This document shows positions 18,601-26,065 of a DNA stretch of 64,000 nucleotides, in pieces. Location of the stretch: positions 1-64,000 of IMG/VR virus record IMGVR_UViG_3300023184_000109. One strand, given 5' to 3'. How positions within the stretch are numbered: the stretch's first letter is position 1; each line of letters begins with the position of its first letter. The DNA is from a virus. The notes beneath the pieces are model-generated. The model was not told the origin of the DNA, made no database searches, and saw only the letters and a list, made by a program, of their open reading frames with translations. The translations under genes were made by a program, and so were the position numbers.

Positions 18601-19576
18601 AAGTCATTTGGATAATGCAGGCGTGATATTGATCTCCAATACCTGTGTACCACTAGTAAGTCACTGGGGTAGTGCGGTTATCATGGATGGTAACTTCAAC
18701 GGCGACGAAGGTTTCTCATTCACATACAATCGCAGCAACTATGGTTTGCCAGCCACAACTGGTGCCAGCCAAACAGCGTTCTTGATGCGACTAGCCCCCA
18801 GTGTTAGTAATAGTATCATTGGCGATTTGGGTGTGCGTGACCTGATCAATCGTGCGCAGTTGACACTGCAAACACTCACAGTGAACGTGAGTGCAGGACG
18901 ATATCTTGTGACAGGTATTTTGAATCCCAACAACATTGACTCAGCTAATACCACCTGGGCTGGATTAAACAATGCAGGTGGTGGTTTCCAGCCCAGTTTC
19001 ACACAGTTTGCTGTGGCTCCTCGATACAACAACGAAACCACAGGTGGTGTACAGGCTGCCCCGTTGAACACCACTGGTGGTTTTTCACGCTCGGGCACCA
19101 TGGTAAGTTCCAGCTCAGTTAAAACTTATTCTGGACTGGCATTCACCGTTGTGTCAAGTGGCGGTTCGGGAGCCAACGTTACAGTAACACTACAGGCCAA
19201 TAAAACTGTGTATAGTACAACCACAACTGCTATCAGTGTTCAAAATCCTGGCACAGGTTATGCTGTGGGCGACACACTAAAAATTCTTGGCAACGCACTT
19301 GGTGGAGCCAACACCACAAACGATTTGTTCTTGACAGTGGCTGCGGTATCAGCAGATATCACCGGGGGCGAACGACTGTTTGCCATTCCAATTCAGGCCA
19401 CAGGTGTAAACAATTTGGATCTAACACAGATCAAACAGATTGGACAAAGTTCAATTCCAGGAACAGGTACCTATCCCAATGGTCCAGAAGTGCTGGCTGT
19501 GGTGATCTCTGCATTGAGTACAACTGCAACACCAGTTGGTGAAATTCAGTTGAGTTTCCAGGAAAGCCAGGCTTAA
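15620..19576 (+). CDS. Large virion/baseplate appendage protein (1318 aa)
   Basis: This protein begins MARKRIYEYVFTPGTSGVG. It contains IGRERVSNPESLIDADFEYG near residue 115, a segment I recognise from large structural proteins of T4-like aquatic phages. Unlike the neighbouring fibres it is not made of short repeats. It shows several beta-sandwich-like blocks (STITVTTLYAHGLFPGCPI; SNITITTDIEHGLNAGATI), which look like repeats of one Ig-like fold. A baseplate-peripheral role is inferred from size and position after the fibre genes. Its end overlaps the convergent NUDIX gene by 4 nt. Confidence 0.78.
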   Translation: MARKRIYEYVFTPGTSGVGTIAVQDRINLEDFLAIYDTTTNVSVYNFGAPTQGGTVSWSAGTIAGLPTAYAGVTTLTLDADTSSLSANDKLAIYVEDRNLSVQPWDFGMDAIGRERVSNPESLIDADFEYGLQNTKWQNVSTINNIPSFYEDVGADLVYNTNGYTTMLSSTNLLTSSGDTSVNTENQGTAPFINDDYVLIVSQTQGNTTPFVSSYLTANVNSSAERTFTVASTTGIAAGDNIVLIGLPTTGGTTTAVSAITSTATTTVNVTDAATAGIIAGTYIIVQTDTANVYEVMAVTSVSTNALTVVRQSNKTNGSAANIATGRNVFTVSTMEIAQVQEVTDATTLQLNRGWYNIPAANTFVSGSVFQRLSSNVEIVKNTTAATNVNGTQTIARGQFNTTALTAAGVGSPFVRMTGMFYGGSNTIPSVTVNVTDTPLDANEYISTQNTSVTNAEGIQIVYLGETNNFAYYPRRSLAVAPGYPLNQQDTSVRQAFPYTGADFDIASVVSDGGNPSTITVTTLYAHGLFPGCPIIVDMTGGTNTSYAEGSFIVNAIPSTTTFQFTAKTGAAVSGSLTAVINVRSNAVFQARPFDGGVLMGPGTPSRGASATRVTKKYFRYQSGKGIFFSTGTVLAPTLDVSNVTSDGTAINSNITITTDIEHGLNAGATIALSGITTSGYDATGYIVTSVTSDTSFVVAAQGTLGSTSPVLGQQPRINVTGWQGSSIRAGLFDDQNGLFWENDGVTVNAVQRSSTFQTAGLVSVSVGSNLVTGDGNCRFQDQLNVGDVVVIRGMTHSVASIANNNRMTVVPTFRGVSNQTRVKMALRNEIRVRQANFNIDPLNGTGASGFTLDASKMQMYALEYSWYGAGTVIWMLRGQDGRFNHAHRRPNNNLNNEAYMRSGNLPARYEAINETPTSALNGAIDNSQTTITLKDATDYPPASVTYPAYVMIDSEVIKYSGKNGNDLTGCTRAATFTQWAEGQSRSYTSSAATSHLDNAGVILISNTCVPLVSHWGSAVIMDGNFNGDEGFSFTYNRSNYGLPATTGASQTAFLMRLAPSVSNSIIGDLGVRDLINRAQLTLQTLTVNVSAGRYLVTGILNPNNIDSANTTWAGLNNAGGGFQPSFTQFAVAPRYNNETTGGVQAAPLNTTGGFSRSGTMVSSSSVKTYSGLAFTVVSSGGSGANVTVTLQANKTVYSTTTTAISVQNPGTGYAVGDTLKILGNALGGANTTNDLFLTVAAVSADITGGERLFAIPIQATGVNNLDLTQIKQIGQSSIPGTGTYPNGPEVLAVVISALSTTATPVGEIQLSFQESQA

Positions 19577-19998
19577 CTACTCAAAGCAAGATACCGCTCA
19601 ACAGTGTCTATCTTGCTTTGTACTGTTTCAATGTTCACAGTTGACCACAATCCAGGATGCATGGGTCTGGGCCATTGTCCACGGTCAATCCAGGCATAGC
19701 CCATGTGCTCGTGATTCAACACAGGCACAAATTCATCGGCAACAACACAAACCCAGGTGTTGTATTCAAATTGACTATCCGCTGATGTGAATTTTTCTAG
19801 AGGAACCAGTCGTTGATACTCAGGCATGCTACCCAGTTCTTCAATGCATTCACGTTCCATGGCACCTAGCAAAGTTTCGCCTGATTCTACCTTGCCACCA
19901 GGTAGTCCCCATGTACCAGGATGTCGCGTGTCGTTGCGCAACAAGTACAAGTATCTTCCAGTGGTGCTGCTACGAAACCAAACTCCCACTGCCTTCAA
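19573..19998 (-). CDS. NUDIX hydrolase
   Basis: The 141-aa protein has a complete NUDIX box, GGKVESGETLLGAM then ERECIEELG (residues 34-56), matching GX5EX7REUXEEXGU. The family hydrolyses nucleoside diphosphates linked to another moiety, for example oxidised dNTPs, ADP-ribose, nucleotide sugars or RNA caps; T4 has NudE. The substrate here cannot be told. TTG 19998 is chosen as start because it overlaps the gp15 stop (TTGA) and has GGAGG 8 nt before it; the open frame extends to another TTG at 20013. It is the third gene of a gp14-gp15-NUDIX operon. Confidence 0.85.
   Translation of the reverse strand: MKAVGVWFRSSTTGRYLYLLRNDTRHPGTWGLPGGKVESGETLLGAMERECIEELGSMPEYQRLVPLEKFTSADSQFEYNTWVCVVADEFVPVLNHEHMGYAWIDRGQWPRPMHPGLWSTVNIETVQSKIDTVERYLALSS
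19582..19620. terminator. 12-bp inverted repeat at the convergent gene junction
   Basis: CAAAGCAAGATA (19582-19593) is the exact reverse complement of TATCTTGCTTTG (19609-19620), with a 15-nt loop. It lies within the last codons of the minus-strand NUDIX gene and just past the plus-strand stop. It may act as a bidirectional 3'-end hairpin, but T tracts are weak on both sides. Confidence 0.55.
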
Positions 19999-21398
19999 AG
20001 TACCAGCCTCCAAGTACCTCCAACATATACACCTTGGTAACTTTTGACCCAGGCTTCGCCAGTCCAGCGATATTGTATGTCAGTGGTTATGTTTGTGACG
20101 TATTGGGTTACATCAGACTCTGTAGCGGCTCTAAATACCACACGCCAGTAGTTGTTGGAGTATTCAACAATGTCATTGGCCTGCGCCACCAAGCCACGAC
20201 CATTGCTGCCAACCCAAGCTTCAGCTGGATATTCATTGTCCAATGATCCAGTATCTTCTGTGAGCAGATATCGTTGTCCCTCTAATGCAGAATCCAACCC
20301 ATCACCAGGACCAGATGTAAGCGGATTAATCACTGCATCAATGGGAGACAAGGTGTTTTGCGGAGTGGTATCAATGTCAACGTCAAACAACATGAATCGG
20401 TCATCATTGGGGTCTAGTGCAACGGTACCAATTACCTCAGTGCCGTCTGGTTGTTCTAATCGTATTTGACTCACACCTGGACGCAATGTGCCATACACAT
20501 CTACCACAGCAGGCCACAACAAGTTTGAATCTGGCACAATCACACCTGGGTCCAGTGATGCATTACTGGGCTCTTCAACTACAGACGTTTGTTGCAAGCA
20601 CTGTAGTTTGTTACCAATCAGTACCACTGCCCAGTTGTAAGGCGTGATGACTTGTCTGGTGCCCAGCAATAAATCGTTGTTGGTGACCGCATCATGCAAG
20701 TCACCGTGTGCATCATACATTGATGCAATGATGCGTTCTACAACACCCAGCTTCTTGACCTTGGCCGGGCTTGACAACCAAATTGGCATGGTAAATGTTA
20801 ATGAAGCAATGTCAGTGGGGTTTTCTGTGTTAATCGGTACTGTGCGACTTGACCACACAGTTCTGTCCAGGTACATCACACTCAGACTGGTCCAGTCAAT
20901 GTAGTTGTCTGTGCTCTGTATTTCCAAACTGGGGTTGAACAAGGTAAGGATCTGTTCCAACAACTGCAATTTTTGATTGGTGTTTGATGTCCAAATATCC
21001 AATTGTATTGTGAGTTTGAACGGCACCGGCATCAGTCGTTCCACAGTAAAAGCATTGCCCTGTGTGGTTTCGTAACTTTCAGTTGCTGTGTCATAGGTAC
21101 GTTGTCGCACATTGACTTTGCTCACAAAATATGGCTCTTGCATGCGACTTTGTTCATAGTCCAGGCCAGTGATATAAAATGTCATCAAGGGAGTTGACGG
21201 CAAACTGTTGCGGCTGTTTTCTTGTATGATGGTTTGCGCATTGCGGCTGGCATCACCATAGCGCACAGGCACACGCAACAGCGTGGCAGCGTTGGGTCCG
21301 TTGTTTTCGTTGGCGTATTCAACTTGAAAACCTGAAAAGATTCTTGTGAACTGCAACAAGAATCTGCGTATTTGTTCGTCATAAAAGAAACTTTGCAT
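19995..21398 (-). CDS. 15: Tail sheath stabiliser gp15-like
   Basis: The first 260 residues match the T4 gp15 layout: a short start (MQSFFYDEQIRRFLLQFTRI), a VRVPVRYGDASRN-like strand, VKLTIQLDIWTSNTNQKLQ and EQILTLFNPSLEIQ. Gp15 closes the top of the tail and joins it to the neck. At 467 aa it is much longer than T4 gp15 (272 aa), with an extra beta-rich C-terminal half (DPGVIVPDSNLLWPAVVDVY onward). The start is 3 nt after the gp14 stop, in the same minus-strand operon. Confidence 0.83.
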   Translation of the reverse strand: MQSFFYDEQIRRFLLQFTRIFSGFQVEYANENNGPNAATLLRVPVRYGDASRNAQTIIQENSRNSLPSTPLMTFYITGLDYEQSRMQEPYFVSKVNVRQRTYDTATESYETTQGNAFTVERLMPVPFKLTIQLDIWTSNTNQKLQLLEQILTLFNPSLEIQSTDNYIDWTSLSVMYLDRTVWSSRTVPINTENPTDIASLTFTMPIWLSSPAKVKKLGVVERIIASMYDAHGDLHDAVTNNDLLLGTRQVITPYNWAVVLIGNKLQCLQQTSVVEEPSNASLDPGVIVPDSNLLWPAVVDVYGTLRPGVSQIRLEQPDGTEVIGTVALDPNDDRFMLFDVDIDTTPQNTLSPIDAVINPLTSGPGDGLDSALEGQRYLLTEDTGSLDNEYPAEAWVGSNGRGLVAQANDIVEYSNNYWRVVFRAATESDVTQYVTNITTDIQYRWTGEAWVKSYQGVYVGGTWRLVL

Positions 21399-21401
21399 AA
21401 T

Positions 21402-22757
21402 TTAACTTGACTTCTGTCCTGGTTGTGTGGGCGGGTATGGTTTGGCAGGCTTGTCCCCGCCTTGACTACCGTTGTCTGCTCGGGGTCTGAGGATCTCACT
21501 CAGGCTCTGGCGACTTGGTATGTTGCCCTGATCTGACGTTTTCACAGTGTATGTATTGTTCACAAAGGTACTGCGTAAAGTATTGTTGTTGGGACCATTG
21601 TTGAGATCAGTGCGTACACTGTCTTCAATCTTGATCCAGCGTGTGCCATCGTAACGAAACAGTCGATTGGGTTGATAGTCCAGGCGCAATGCGTAATCCC
21701 CAACTGATGGATTGGGTGGGAATGATACCCCAGGGGTAACTGGCAACCCATTGGGGGCAATGCCATCTCCTGTAAGGTAGCCCATGGTATACCCATTGCT
21801 TTTGGGTGTGACGCCCATGCCACCTTGTGTACCATCCACTGTGGTGTCGCCGTCGGTGCTCAGACTAGCAGGATTGGCTGGCTGACCATCGTTTGTGGGC
21901 ACAATGTAAAACTTGTCAACTTCATAACCTGACAGCGGTACTTCGGCATCAGCTTGTATAAGAATAGCATCATTGATTTCGTAGTCTTTTTGTCTGGTAC
22001 CTTGAACATCACTGATTGTGGCAGGATCGTACGGTGCCCAGTAGTTGGTATCAGTTATAGGTGTGCCTGCGGGCACATTGGTTGTGGCTCTAAAGTATTC
22101 GTTGCCTTGATTCACAATGGTATTTGTAGGGTAGAAATTGCCCGGATCCCAGATGTTTTCCTGCACAAACGGCTTGTTGGTGATTTGATTAAACTCTTGC
22201 TGATCCTTCATTGGCGTGCATTTCACACGCCACAAGTGAGGCAACCAAGTTACACTGAAGCCTTCGCTTGCATAGTCTGAATCCTGAATCACATAGTATC
22301 TAGGCAGTGCTCGTGGGATTTCTTTGTTGAGCGGATGGTAATCTGTCAAGTTGGGAATCTCAATCACATCACCGTTCATGAGCTTGCGACCAAATGTGTC
22401 AATCATGGTATTGTAGTGAAACGTCATGAATATGGTGTCGTTGTTCAGGAACAAGCCAAACTGTGTCAAGTCAAAGTCCACATCCTGTGTGTTGTACACA
22501 CCGCGCATGACATACACATCAGGGTCGTAAATTCTATCACGGTTTTCCAGCAACAACAAATCTTGAATGTTCAGCACATCTACATCTGCGTATGTGGGTT
22601 GGGTGGCGTCAAAGTTGCCTGAAAATGCGGAATCTTCGCCGCCGGCTTGCGGTCCCATGTAACGATGGATATAGATGTCAAGCCCACCAACTGTATATTG
22701 TTCTCTAATTATACGATCTAAAAATTGGTAGTCTCTGGTCCGGTTAGGCCGGTACAT
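21402..22757 (-). CDS. 14: Neck protein gp14-like
   Basis: The N-terminal region (MYRPNRTRDYQFLDRIIREQ, then YTVGGLDIYIHRYMGP) and the block DVDFDLTQFGLFLNNDTIF match the gp14 neck-protein family, which with gp13 completes the filled head for tail joining. The C-terminal third (VGDYALRLDYQPNRLFRYDG) is an extra domain rich in Asp and Asn. The promoter places the 5' end of the RNA near 22790, so earlier in-frame starts up to 22835 are excluded. AGGAG at 22784-22780 is 7 nt before an in-frame ATT (22772), which may be the true start; ATG 22757 is given as the canonical choice. Confidence 0.82.
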   Translation of the reverse strand: MYRPNRTRDYQFLDRIIREQYTVGGLDIYIHRYMGPQAGGEDSAFSGNFDATQPTYADVDVLNIQDLLLLENRDRIYDPDVYVMRGVYNTQDVDFDLTQFGLFLNNDTIFMTFHYNTMIDTFGRKLMNGDVIEIPNLTDYHPLNKEIPRALPRYYVIQDSDYASEGFSVTWLPHLWRVKCTPMKDQQEFNQITNKPFVQENIWDPGNFYPTNTIVNQGNEYFRATTNVPAGTPITDTNYWAPYDPATISDVQGTRQKDYEINDAILIQADAEVPLSGYEVDKFYIVPTNDGQPANPASLSTDGDTTVDGTQGGMGVTPKSNGYTMGYLTGDGIAPNGLPVTPGVSFPPNPSVGDYALRLDYQPNRLFRYDGTRWIKIEDSVRTDLNNGPNNNTLRSTFVNNTYTVKTSDQGNIPSRQSLSEILRPRADNGSQGGDKPAKPYPPTQPGQKSS

Positions 22758-22795
22758 GCTCAGGCGTGGAATTTTGATTCTCCTAGATAGTAATG

Positions 22796-22803
22796 TATTT
22801 ATA
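22796..22803 (-). promoter_or_regulatory. T4-type late promoter, full consensus, for gp14-gp15-NUDIX
   Basis: The minus strand reads TATAAATA. The predicted +1 is near 22790, followed by AGGAG. It is divergent from, and only 25 nt away from, the early promoter at 22828. Confidence 0.82.
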
Positions 22804-22827
22804 GCAAAATTCAGCGGCAGCATCCGG

Positions 22828-22856
22828 TTGACCAATAATTCCCAAACTGCTATAAT
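22828..22856 (+). promoter_or_regulatory. Early sigma70-type promoter, extended -10
   Basis: TTGACC, 17-nt spacer, TATAAT, with TGC immediately before the -10. The spacer (AATAATTCCCAAACTGC) and the leader through AAAGGAG are almost identical to those at 23179. Confidence 0.92.
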
Positions 22857-22883
22857 ATGGACTTAACAACAAAGGAGCCAGCA

Positions 22884-23153
22884 ATGAGTGATTTAGTTAC
22901 CGATTTGCACAGTGAGATGATCAACAGCGTAGCGCCAAACTATAGTATCGACTATGAAGCAGAGGCTCTTGCCAGTTTTGAAGCCGATGGAGATGACTTG
23001 ATGGAAGCACTTGAGACCCGTGCCACAGACTTCATTGCAGAGACAACTGGGGCAGATGTGCGTGAGGACTTGGGTGGCATCACTGTGTTTTTCCGTGGTA
23101 GTACTTTGGTTGCATTTTACGATTATGAGCAATTTAAAGGGCATGTGTTTTAA
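22884..23153 (+). CDS. Small acidic early protein, unknown function
   Basis: An 89-aa acidic protein (MSDLVTDLHSEMINSV...) with alpha/beta character and a C-terminal strand pair (GGITVFFRGSTLVAFYDY). It has its own early promoter and an AAAGGAG site; the ATG follows GGAGCCAGCA. No family recognised. Expression early in infection suggests a role in host takeover, which is inference. The in-frame ATG at 22857 lies inside the promoter region and is rejected. Confidence 0.75.
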   Translation: MSDLVTDLHSEMINSVAPNYSIDYEAEALASFEADGDDLMEALETRATDFIAETTGADVREDLGGITVFFRGSTLVAFYDYEQFKGHVF

Positions 23154-23178
23154 CCCTGAGCCCTCAAGGGCGTTGGGG

Positions 23179-23207
23179 TTGACCAATAATTCCCAAACTG
23201 CTATAAT
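23179..23207 (+). promoter_or_regulatory. Early sigma70-type promoter, extended -10
   Basis: TTGACC, 17-nt spacer, TATAAT at 23202-23207 with TGC before it. The cassette from -35 to AAAGGAG is nearly identical to the one 351 nt upstream. Confidence 0.92.
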
Positions 23208-23233
23208 ATGGCTTAACAACAAAGGAGTGAGTG

Positions 23234-23527
23234 ATGAAAGCACACAATTTTGTAAGCAAGTATGCCACCTCAAATGGCAACAAAGCAATAGTTCCATATG
23301 ACAAAGTAAAAGCAACCGAAAAATGGGTGGAGTATGCACTTGACGTCAAAGACATGCAATCAGAGATGATGAGCACACGAGATTTTAAATTAAAATGCCA
23401 ACTCATGGATGCACTAGAGATAGCCGAGCGCAAAAAAGCATACATGTATCGACACAAAAACTTCAACATCAATCGAGCACTGCATTTGTTCGGGTTGGTA
23501 AAAGACTTGCCAAAACAAACTGCTTGA
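23234..23527 (+). CDS. Small basic early protein, unknown function
   Basis: A 97-aa Lys-rich, mainly helical protein (MKAHNFVSKYATSNGNKAI ... RKKAYMYRHKNFNINRAL). It follows its own early promoter; AAAGGAG is 7 nt before the ATG (a GTG directly before the ATG is less likely). The TGA stop lies within the -35 box (TTGACT) of the next promoter. The charge would suit nucleic-acid contact, but no motif proves it. Confidence 0.72.
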   Translation: MKAHNFVSKYATSNGNKAIVPYDKVKATEKWVEYALDVKDMQSEMMSTRDFKLKCQLMDALEIAERKKAYMYRHKNFNINRALHLFGLVKDLPKQTA

Positions 23528-23552
23528 CTAACAATCGCCATTCTGTTATAAT
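23524..23552 (+). promoter_or_regulatory. Early sigma70-type promoter overlapping a stop codon
   Basis: TTGACT, 17-nt spacer, TATAAT at 23547-23552 with TGT before the -10. The TGA stop of the preceding gene is part of the -35 element. Confidence 0.88.
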
Positions 23553-23576
23553 TACAAATAATTTACTGGAGCCCAC

Positions 23577-24713
23577 ATGAACGCAACACGCACTGTATTA
23601 AAATCACTCAATCCCAAAAGTGCCGACACCAAGTACGTTGGACTTGAACCTGACTGGCGTACTCAACCCACTGATAATCGCATCAGTGCAATGAGCTATG
23701 CGTTTGGTTGGTACAATTATTTTTATGGCAAGAAAGAAGCCAAGGACATGATTGTGGCATATTTGGACGCACACAAACGGATCAAAGATGCAAAACAAAT
23801 TCGAACCTTGCCAGACTCACAAATACGACTTACCACAGGCTGGCTGTGCCGTATGCAAATGATGGGGTTGGATCTGACCGAGCAAGAAGAGATCAAATTA
23901 CAAACACTGATAACAGAACTACTTGAACTCAAACAACAAGCCGCAGTGGTTGCTGTGGCAGCAGATGAGCCTGCCCGGCCCAACATTCAAGACCGGTTGC
24001 GTGAAAAAGTTTCAGAGTGTGCTGGTGAACTAGATGGCATGTTTGATGAGTTTGTTGTTAACGGTGCCAAGATGAGTGCCGACTACAAGCCTATCATGGT
24101 GATCCGTGGCTTAAATGTAGCACCACAAATGATCTCTAACATTGCTGATATCTGGAAACGCAAACTGGCGGAGTTTGAAACTGTGATTGAAGGCCGGGAT
24201 GCACAGTTGGTTGAGGGCTACAGTCATCTCAGCAAAATTCAAATGCGTAACCTTGTGAAGTTCTGCGAAGCAGTTATCAATGACTGCGGAGCATACGTAC
24301 AAATCAAAAAAGTAGAACGCAAACCACGCAAAGTCAAGTCCGTGAGTCCGGAAAAACGTGCCGCAAAATTCAAAGTGTTAATGGAATTTGTTGAACTCAA
24401 GCTCAAGGGCTTGCCAGCCGCAAGTCTTGTGGACAAAGCTGAAGCCTGGTTGTATGACACCAAAAAGCGCAAGTTGATTCACCTGGTGGCTGACAGCCAC
24501 ACGCAAGCATTCACTGTCAAAAGCAACAGCATCATTGGTTTCAGCACCATTGAGACCTTGCAGAAGACTGTGCGCAAGCCAGCAGATGTTGTGAAAGCAG
24601 TGCAAGCGGCAGGCAAGCCAGCGGCACGTAAGATCTACAAGGATCTTACCACAACAGAAACAGCGTTCAACGGACGCGGAACTGAGAACTTGCTCATACT
24701 CAAAGCCTGGTAA
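23577..24713 (+). CDS. Early protein of 378 aa, unknown function
   Basis: A mostly helical, charged protein (MNATRTVLKSLNPKSADTKY...). An N-terminal block of about 120 residues (ISAMSYAFGWYNYFYGKKEA) is followed by a coiled, acidic middle and a Lys/Arg-rich segment near residue 250 (KKVERKPRKVKSVSPEKRA). A C-terminal strand-rich part follows (KLIHLVADSHTQAFTVKSNS). No catalytic motif is recognised. It is read from an early promoter and sits between neck genes 14 and 13. Its TAA stop is part of the late promoter of gp13. Confidence 0.75.
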   Translation: MNATRTVLKSLNPKSADTKYVGLEPDWRTQPTDNRISAMSYAFGWYNYFYGKKEAKDMIVAYLDAHKRIKDAKQIRTLPDSQIRLTTGWLCRMQMMGLDLTEQEEIKLQTLITELLELKQQAAVVAVAADEPARPNIQDRLREKVSECAGELDGMFDEFVVNGAKMSADYKPIMVIRGLNVAPQMISNIADIWKRKLAEFETVIEGRDAQLVEGYSHLSKIQMRNLVKFCEAVINDCGAYVQIKKVERKPRKVKSVSPEKRAAKFKVLMEFVELKLKGLPAASLVDKAEAWLYDTKKRKLIHLVADSHTQAFTVKSNSIIGFSTIETLQKTVRKPADVVKAVQAAGKPAARKIYKDLTTTETAFNGRGTENLLILKAW

Positions 24714-24716
24714 ATA
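24709..24716 (+). promoter_or_regulatory. T4-type late promoter overlapping a stop codon
   Basis: GGTAAATA includes the TAA stop of the 378-aa gene. The predicted +1 near 24722 leaves a leader of about 14 nt with GGAG before the ATG at 24736. Confidence 0.65.
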
Positions 24717-24735
24717 CAGGGACTTGGAGTCCCAC

Positions 24736-25506
24736 ATGCCAGAACAGCAACAACAATCACTGCCCACACTGAAGCAAAACTTGATAGAGTATGTCAAGCT
24801 TCAGTTAGGCGGTGACATCATTGACCTAGAACTAGACCCTTCACACTACGAAGCAGCTTATCAAAAGACCATTGGCACTTATCGCCAACGGGCCAACAAT
24901 GCTTATGAAGAAAGCTACAGCTTCATGCAGTTGGTGTCAGACGTCAACATCTACGAACTGCCCCAAGAAGTAGTTTCAGTTAGACAAATATTCCGCAGAA
25001 CATTTGGCGATAGTTCAGGACCATTTGCTAGTAATTTTGACCCGTTTGCACAGGCTTCGGTTAATGTGTACTTGATGAATTTTAATACAGCAGGTGGCCT
25101 GGCCACTTACGACTTCTACAGTCAGTACATTGAACTGGCTGGACGCATGTTCGGTGCATACATGAACTACACATACAATCCTGTGACAAAGAAACTGCAA
25201 CTGATCCGTGATCCCAAAGGCTCAGGAGAAACTGTGTTGTTGTGGAGTTACAATCTAAAACCAGAGTTTAATCTGTTGAACGATTATCAAATTTCACAGT
25301 GGCTTCGTGACTACATGGTGGCCAATTGCAAAATGATCATTGGCGAAGCACGTGAGAAATTTGGCACTATAGCCGGACCACAAGGCGGCGGCAGTTTGAA
25401 CGGAGCCGCAATGAAGGGCGAAGCACAAACTCAAATGGATGCATTAATTGAACAACTCAAAATGTACGTGGATGGAAGTCAGCCACTTACCTGGGTTATT
25501 GGCTAA
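24736..25506 (+). CDS. 13: Neck protein gp13-like
   Basis: The 256-aa protein matches the gp13 neck family. The N-terminal helix LPTLKQNLIEYVKLQLGG is followed by HYEAAYQKTIGTYRQRANNA, the DVNIYELPQEVVSVRQIFR strand, YTYNPVTKKLQLIRDPKGS, and near the C terminus GGGSLNGAAMKGEAQTQMD, which corresponds to the PGGVTMNG-type loop of T4 gp13. Gp13 and gp14 form the neck that links head and tail. ATG 24736 is chosen for its TGGAG site; an in-frame TTG at 24724 is less likely. Confidence 0.86.
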   Translation: MPEQQQQSLPTLKQNLIEYVKLQLGGDIIDLELDPSHYEAAYQKTIGTYRQRANNAYEESYSFMQLVSDVNIYELPQEVVSVRQIFRRTFGDSSGPFASNFDPFAQASVNVYLMNFNTAGGLATYDFYSQYIELAGRMFGAYMNYTYNPVTKKLQLIRDPKGSGETVLLWSYNLKPEFNLLNDYQISQWLRDYMVANCKMIIGEAREKFGTIAGPQGGGSLNGAAMKGEAQTQMDALIEQLKMYVDGSQPLTWVIG

Positions 25507-25532
25507 ACTCCCAACACTTCTATCTAAAATTG

Positions 25533-25541
25533 TGTTATAAT
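25533..25541 (+). promoter_or_regulatory. Extended -10 promoter, nearly leaderless
   Basis: TGTTATAAT is an extended -10 with no good -35 at the usual distance. TATAAT ends 5 nt before the ATG at 25547, so the predicted transcript has almost no leader and no ribosome site. Confidence 0.6.
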
Positions 25542-25546
25542 CAAGC

Positions 25547-26065
25547 ATGGACTTGATGATCGACATTGAAGGTTTGGCTACAGGCCCTGAAGCAACAATT
25601 TTAACCATTGCAGCTCAGGCATTTGATCCTCTTGGCACTGGTTATTATGCGCACAAGTACTACGCCAGAGTTGATCTTGAAAGCCAAGAGACACGCACCA
25701 TTGAACAAGGCACCATCAACTGGTGGGCCACGCAAGGCGCCGCACAAGACGAAGCCTTTGCAGAAGATGGTCGTATACCCTTGGATCAGGCACTGGACGA
25801 ACTGCACCGGTTATGCTGGAAGTGCAATCGCATCTGGATGAATGGGCCCACATACGATGCCAACATCCTTGAACATGCCTACAAAAGTTATGGTAAGCCC
25901 TTGCCCTGGCAATATTACAAGATCCGTGACGCAAGAACGGTATATAGTTTGTGGCCAGGACTGCCCCGGCCTGCAACCAGTCACCATGCATTGGAGGACT
26001 GTCGCAGACAGATTGACCTGTTGCAAGCCACACTACAACACCTGGGTGTTAAGGAATTGAATTGA
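25547..26065 (+). CDS. dexA: DexA-like 3'-5' exonuclease (DnaQ fold)
   Basis: The N terminus MDLMIDIEGLATGPEA carries the D-x-E of exonuclease motif I. NGPTYDANILEHAY supplies motif II and HHALEDCRRQ (H-x4-D) motif III, giving a DEDDh enzyme. The overall layout matches phage DexA and related RNase T-like exonucleases; at 172 aa it is shorter than T4 DexA (227 aa). It probably removes nucleotides from single-stranded DNA or RNA ends. It has its own extended -10 promoter and overlaps the next gene by 4 nt (TTGA). Confidence 0.8.
   Translation: MDLMIDIEGLATGPEATILTIAAQAFDPLGTGYYAHKYYARVDLESQETRTIEQGTINWWATQGAAQDEAFAEDGRIPLDQALDELHRLCWKCNRIWMNGPTYDANILEHAYKSYGKPLPWQYYKIRDARTVYSLWPGLPRPATSHHALEDCRRQIDLLQATLQHLGVKELN

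Noticed and set aside
23160-23171. GCCC/GGGC hairpin before the second early promoter, as a terminator
   Set aside because: The stem is only 4 bp and no T tract follows.
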